NCBI RefSeq assembly: GCF_004379255.2
Contig: NC_056037.1
Coordinates: 13,464,902 to 13,528,901, forward strand
Length of the DNA stretch: 64,000 bases
Direction: 5' to 3'
From: Salvia splendens
Taxonomy: Eukaryota > Streptophyta > Magnoliopsida > Lamiales > Lamiaceae
The position numbers and the translations under genes are program-made. Positions within the stretch are counted from its first letter, which is position 1. Each line of letters begins with the position of its first letter. Positions 58,560 to 64,000 of the stretch are shown one piece after another. The notes beneath the pieces were generated by a model. It was not told the origin of the DNA. It searched no databases and saw only the letters and a program-made list of their open reading frames with translations.

Positions 58560-59615
58560 TAACTCCTATGTTTATTTACGCTTGAGGCACTGCCATGGAG
58601 TCGGAAATGGAGCTACGGGGTGTCACGAACCAATTAAAGTATTTTCCGACAACATTCATGGACCGATCCCACAGCAGTGAAGATTGCTCCTAAAATGAAA
58701 ATATGAATATTATTGTTTTTGTCAACTAGTGTATTAGTTTATTTGAGTACACTTAATAAAATAATCTTTCACAGTATATGGTTAAAGAACACTAGTCCAG
58801 TGGCTGCTATTATTTACTACTAATATGTAGTATGACTCAAATCTCGTGACTGAATTGGAGACTTGGTCTGCTAGCTGTGGAATCTCTACAAGATACAAAC
58901 GGATGAGATTCTTCCATTTTTACATTTTTGTTTCTTATCTTCTTCTTTTGCAGTAATAAGTTATGATGTTGTTATTAAGTGTTTGTCCATAATTTCGTGT
59001 CTTATCTATCCCAGGAGAGAACAAGTACCAAACAAAGGCAATGTATAAAAATTTCATGATTATATATCAAACGATGTTGATCCATGAATATATAGGATTT
59101 GTGCCCTTTGTTTTTGTCGTTAGTTTTTAGTTTCCTCCCATGTGAAAATGCTAGCACCTGCTTTTTTTAAGTAGAGTAATTCACAGGACTTGAAGGGAAA
59201 CAATAATTTATTGCAAGGTGTGTATTTTCTTTGATAGATTGCAAATCCATTTAAAGATAATAAAGATGTTAGAAGAGATGGAAAAACTTCATAGTCACCA
59301 AACTTTATACTGCGTTTCCTCATTCATACTCGATTATTATATCATGCATTATGATGTATGATTGATACCGCAGGTGCGTTGAAACTTTCACTATCATCCA
59401 ACATGCTCGAAGCATAGGAATAGTCCTCCAACATAGTTATGTAGCGTCTATCGTCTTTGAGCATATAATACTCTCTTCCAACCAATGACGGAACCAGAAA
59501 ATCAAATAAGCCGGTGCTGAAAATAAATTAAAATTACATTAAAATAATAATTATAATAACAACAACAATAATAATAATAATACTTATTATTATTATTAAA
59601 TAATTAATAGTAGTA
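58560..59615. other. Intergenic, no gene seen
   Basis: AT-rich; an (AAT/ATT)n-rich stretch lies at about 59545-59605. No coding sequence recognised. Confidence 0.5.
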
Positions 59616-59867
59616 CTCCATCCGTCCACAAAATATTGTCCAAGTTCGACTCAGCACGAGTTTTAAGAAATGTGTAGAAAAATGAGTTGAAAAAGTTAAT
59701 GAGATGGGGGTCTCACATTTATATATTAGTTTTATAATAGAATGCGAGTGTAAAGAGTTGGAGAAAGTGGAACTATTTACCAAAAATAGAAAAAAAAACA
59801 ATGTGGACAACTTTTCACGGACGAACCAAAATGGTAAAAATGGACAACATTTCACGGACGGAGGGAG
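59616..59867. mobile_element. Stowaway-type MITE
   Basis: 252 bp; starts CTCCATCCGTCCACAAAATATTG after TA and ends CACGGACGGAGGGAG before TA. It is the best-preserved member of the local family containing 'gactcagcacgagttttaagaaatg'. It has a near-duplicate of its own right end ('ttcacggacg') about 34 bp inward. Confidence 0.88.
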
Positions 59868-61035
59868 TATTATTTTAAGATTATGAGGATAGTTAGATTT
59901 GAAAAAAGAAATGAGTATGTGTTAGCAATTAAGCAATTGTACTTCCCTTTCTATCACTTTACAATAAACAAAATAATTAATCGTCCAAAATAAATGGACA
60001 AAAGTAATATGCAATGTATATTTCAATTTTCAATACTAAGATGAGTAATATTTGATAATGCCTTCCTCATCACTCTTCTTTTTTATTGTTCAAAATATTA
60101 TATGTTGCAAATTTGGTTGAGATATTTGCAATATGCTTTTTTATTATGAGTACGATATTAGTATATTTATAATATTTCATAACTTATTAGGTAAATTATT
60201 AAATTCAATACTTTAATCCGAGTAAAAGTCATGAAGTGGAGTACTCCCACTAATTAATTTAATATTATTGCTCCTTAAAAAGATAAAATAGCTAGCTTAC
60301 AGTGTGTCAGACATTTCCAATTTCCAAATTTCAATTGTTTCTATCTCTATTTCACACGGTAACTCTTCCTTTCTACTCCCCCATCTCTCCAAAAATCATA
60401 GAACCAGAACAAAAGTACGGGTACTCTCTTGAATTTTCACCCCAAGCATGCAATAATTATACAGTGTCCGGCACCGGCAAGCCCCCGCTGGAGTGGGGGC
60501 TTGTCCCTTACTAGTCCCGTCCCTGCTTCCAACCAATCAGATATCTACTAGACTCCCTGAATATCGTCCACTTTGGATAGATGTAATCCACCAAGTGGTA
60601 CCCCATATGGTATTGTCAGAAATTGATAGTAAATTCGATACTCGGTGTCCTTTCAGCGCATAATAGTGACAATGATACTATTTCTTGAAAGCTTTAATTA
60701 AATTAGAAATATGTTATGTCTTCAATAATACGAGAGAGTATCAATATAATTAATTGCCCCTTAATTAAATTCTAAACTAACACTAGCAAAAATGAAAGTA
60801 GAAAACATAAAAGAAACCCTAGAAGGGGCAAAATCGGAAAACACATGGCACAGCAAAGTGCCGCAGCCTACTCTCCAACACAAGAAAATAAACCTATCCC
60901 CATTTTGCCTCTCTATTTATATCCAACCGAATCCCCCATCTCTACTTTCGATCCGTCGCTTCTTAATCAAACATCTCAGTTTTTTGTAGCGCGATCAATT
61001 CAATCAATCCTTGTTCTTTCAAAATTCAGTAAAAG
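59868..61035. other. ALBA upstream region
   Basis: AT-rich, with a GC-rich perfect inverted repeat at 60478-60503 and the probable ALBA 5' UTR from about 60900. No other gene recognised. Confidence 0.45.
60478..60503. repeat. Short GC-rich inverted repeat
   Basis: CAAGCCCCC and GGGGGCTTG, perfect 9-bp arms around an 8-base loop, in AT-rich DNA about 530 bp upstream of the ALBA start codon. The hairpin is not followed by a T-run. The function is unknown. Confidence 0.7.
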
Positions 61036-63357
61036 ATGCAGGAAATCACAGAGGGAGTGAGCAACATTGCCATCGCTGGAGATACTCAGAAGAAGAACCG
61101 CATCCAGGTGTCCAACACCAAAAAGCCGCTCTTCTTCTACGTCAATCTCGCTAAGGTACGGATTGTTGGATTTCTCTCTATTTTCATAAATTATTGGTTT
61201 AATTTGTTTGTGCGTGTTACGATTAAGTGAGTCTAAATTTTATTTTCTGGATCTGAAATAGAGAGATTTGAATTTTGTGCAGAGGTACATGCAGCAGCAC
61301 AATGAAGTGGAGCTTTCGGCTCTTGGAATGGGTACTTTTCGCCTCATTTTTTTGGTTGTATATGGTGTATGCATATAAGGTGTTTATTTTAACATTCTCA
61401 TCGTTGTTGGAGGTTGATCCGAGAGATGATGTTGGAGGCACTAATATATTGTCAATATATTGGGTTAAATTTTTGTTTGGCTAGTTTGGATGTTGATCCT
61501 ACATGTTTGTGAAATGCTGTTTACCTTCTGTGTTATGTAATGTCTGATTTATATTTGTTTCATCTTTGTTAACCATGGATGATGGATAGCTACTCAATAA
61601 TAACCCTAACTGTCTGTTTCTAATGTAATTGTTGCATGAGGATTATTTACATTACATTTACATGTGATGCTAAGATGCAATAACTAATATCCTTACTCTT
61701 AGCATCAAATTTCAAATGTGTTCTAGAATTCACTTTACAAGTATCATGAGCATGAGCCTTGTATCAATATTCTATTAAGCAAGTTCCTGCTCCAAAAGTT
61801 GTAAGAATGTCTCTCTACTAGTTACGAGTATCATGAGCCACGAGCCAGCTTTACTGGTTTCATATTTGATTTTATTAATTAGAAATGAAGTTGTCTGTCT
61901 GATTTGACCTTTAATTTTGTTTTGTGTGTATGCTTGGCTCTTCTATTTGACCTTAGGTGTTGCATTAGATCTAGGTGTTTTGAGTTAGTTCCTGTACTTG
62001 TGATGAGATTGTCCCTCCATAGAACTGAACAATTGTAGCCTGTTATATTTAGGTTTCTATCTCCGGAATCATGATTATTGTTTGTCTTATTATTGAGATA
62101 TGTACTGTGGCCCACCCATCATGCTCTTGATAGTGAATTCTCAAAGCATTTACGGAAGGTTTCCAAGTATTCACTTATATATCATACTACTACTATCTCT
62201 GAATTGCAGTAATTATAAAAAATGCGAGTTTCATTAGTTTTTCAATATTGATAATTGATCATTTCTATATATTTGCAGCCATATCAACTGTTGTCAGTGT
62301 TGCTGAAATCCTGAAGAACAATGGGTTTGCAGTTGAGAAGAGTAGGACTCAGTTTTAACTCTTTTTTTTTAATCATTATGTAGCTCATTTTTTGATATAT
62401 AAGATCATATTCTAGGTTATTGACACAAACGATTTGACACACTGCAGAGATCATGACTTCTACTGTTGAAATCAGAGACGAGTCTAGAGGACGACCCATC
62501 TCGAAAGCAAAAGTAAGTTTGCACTATTTGTCTGTCAATTGTAGCACTGCAGCTAAAATGCAATTAAAGATATCTACTAAATGTTGGATGGTTCAAATTT
62601 AGTAAAAAGGTCACTCTCTTGGAATATATTTTGAAGAGATAGCTACCTCACCTTGGTTACTGATTCTGTTCTGTCTCGATCCGATAAGATTATGTTTCAT
62701 ATGGGCTAAAATTTGATGCACTCCTGATTATGTTACCTTTAAAAAACTAATCAACTACTTTTTCTAATCTTCAACCAAATCTACACTAGCCATGATTTTG
62801 TTCATCCCCAAATATAATGGAAGTCTATAGCACTCATTTTTATTGTGCAACACTTTTGCTTTGTTGTATTTCTTGAAGATTTGAATTGTAATTTCATTAT
62901 CTGAAGAAACTCTTCAATTTGGGCAAATTATGATTATCTTACAAAACTTTATTTTAGAATGATATTAAGTTCCTAATGATACATTTAAAAATGCATGTGT
63001 CTGGAACAGATGCTGAAATATTTTGGTCAGTTTACACATCCTGAGTTGTGGCTGAGACTGATAACTTTGGATATCACATCTACTCACTATCCAATATTGA
63101 TAACAAATTTCTAATTTGTGGTGTGCTCTTGTTGTTTCTGCTACCCTTTACCTTTAGTTGTCATGGTCATGGGTGGTTACACATGCTGCTACATTTATTT
63201 TACTAAAGTTTAATATAATGTTGCTTTACTAATTTATTTTCATTGTTTACATTTTGATAATTAGATTGAGATAGTGCTGGGAAAGACAGAGAAATTTGAT
63301 GAATTAATGGCAGCTGCTGCAGAGGAGAGAGCGGGAAATGGTGAAGAGCAAAGTTAA
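61036..63357 (+). CDS. ALBA-domain DNA/RNA-binding protein
   Basis: Five exons (61036-61155, 61283-61331, 62279-62341, 62448-62512, 63265-63357) with GT-AG borders give 129 residues. The start MQEITEGVSNIAIAGDTQKKNRIQVSNTKKPLFFYVNLAK and RYMQQHNEVELSALGMAISTVVSVAEILKNNGFAVEKKI match the short plant ALBA proteins. TSTVEIRD...GRPISKAKIEIVLGKTEKFDELMAA completes the domain, with a Glu-rich tail. Short ALBA proteins bind nucleic acids, including R-loops in chromatin and mRNAs. The first ATG of the spliced frame matches the family start. Splice phases agree throughout and no lesion is seen. Confidence 0.94.
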
Positions 63358-64000
63358 ATGTGTTTTGTTGATCATGTTTTCTTTATATATATATATAATT
63401 TGAGCTGATATTTGAATGCATTTTCTAAATAGAACTCTAGTTGTAGTCAGTCTAGGATTTTGAGTGCAGTCAGCCGGCAGCTGTGAACAGAATATCTCTC
63501 TTAGCATCTACACAACATTTTCCTTCAATTCAAAATTCAGTTTTCTTGTCACTATCTTTTAATATGGGGAGCAAACCTTGTGTTACCTTTTTTGTACATT
63601 TCTTTTCACTATTTGCCCAAATATATCCTGTGGAGCAAACCCTCTAATCCTGTCCGAAGGTAGTTGAGTACTCCATCCATTCCATAATAGTTGAGGCATT
63701 TCATTCAATCATGAAAATTAAGAAAAAAGTGTGTAATGAATTAAATAAAAAGATGATAAAGTATGAGCAGGAAAACATTACCAACAAGCAAATCTCTGGA
63801 CTGATTAGAGATTCATAAGCCACAACCAATGGGCCAAAACTACATTACAGCATATCAATAAGTTTGGATAAATGTTTATCTTTGTATAATCATGGCCTTA
63901 AAAATACAGTGTTTGATCATTAGTTGTAGTCGTTTGTGTTACTCCGCCTTCACTCCACTTAGTGAAAAGGAGAAATCTTGATGCACAATTCAACCTTAAT
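63358..64000. other. ALBA 3' region with partial MITE
   Basis: The 3' UTR, a (TA)n run near 63386-63398, and the left end of a Stowaway-like MITE at 63671 (CTCCATCCATTCCATAATAG after TA). No right end is seen before the window edge. Confidence 0.5.

Overview
The window is nuclear DNA from a flowering plant, probably a eudicot. Host genes are split by short GT-AG introns, intergenic DNA is AT-rich, and the transposon families are typical of plants (Ty1/copia, PIF/Harbinger, Stowaway and Mutator-like elements). The genes recognised are plant-type: VIP3, plastid threonine synthase, ALFIN-like PHD protein, class IV chitinase, ALBA. I cannot name the species from sequence alone. No operons, CRISPR arrays or confident tRNA/rRNA genes were seen.

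Layout. 1-135: first exon of a LYAR-type zinc-finger gene (minus), running off the left edge. 422-4331: transposon graveyard (decayed Harbinger carrying a Myb-like ORF, an inserted solo LTR, another LTR-like fragment, a GC-rich Harbinger-type MITE). 4332-10952: young but defective copia element nested in a tiny Stowaway MITE, ending about 130 bp before the start codon of VIP3 (11083-13506, plus). 15546-17033: threonine synthase (minus) with one in-frame stop. 17705-20129: three-level nest, MITE in MITE in outer position with an intact Harbinger transposase element at the core. 20925-22168: RNA polymerase subunit RPB8 (minus) with a stop at codon 11. 23697-24584: GT61 glycosyltransferase remnant. 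25918-28315: glycerophosphocholine acyltransferase (minus, 8 exons). 29516-33040: RPA2 (minus, 10 exons) with a Mutator-like element in intron 5. 33801-35365: ankyrin/PGG membrane protein. 36262-40351: ALFIN-like PHD protein with a Harbinger MITE in intron 3. 41712-48923: WAV2/BEM46-like hydrolase pseudogene split by a very young, apparently intact copia element (42329-47695). 49167-54696: omega-amidase (plus) with several lesions. 56262-57179: class IV chitinase. 61036-63357: ALBA-domain protein.

The host genes are unrelated housekeeping, chromatin, lipid and defence genes and do not form a pathway cluster. The main signal is evolutionary: five loci (threonine synthase, RPB8, GT61, WAV2-like, omega-amidase) carry disabling lesions, while their neighbours look intact. 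This fits loss of redundant copies, for example after genome duplication, although sequencing error could explain the single-lesion cases. The second signal is very recent transposon activity: one copia element has LTRs that differ by eye only by one 18-bp repeat unit, the other by about three substitutions. I found no convincing new biochemical system. The nested transposons and the decaying duplicate genes are the most interesting content.
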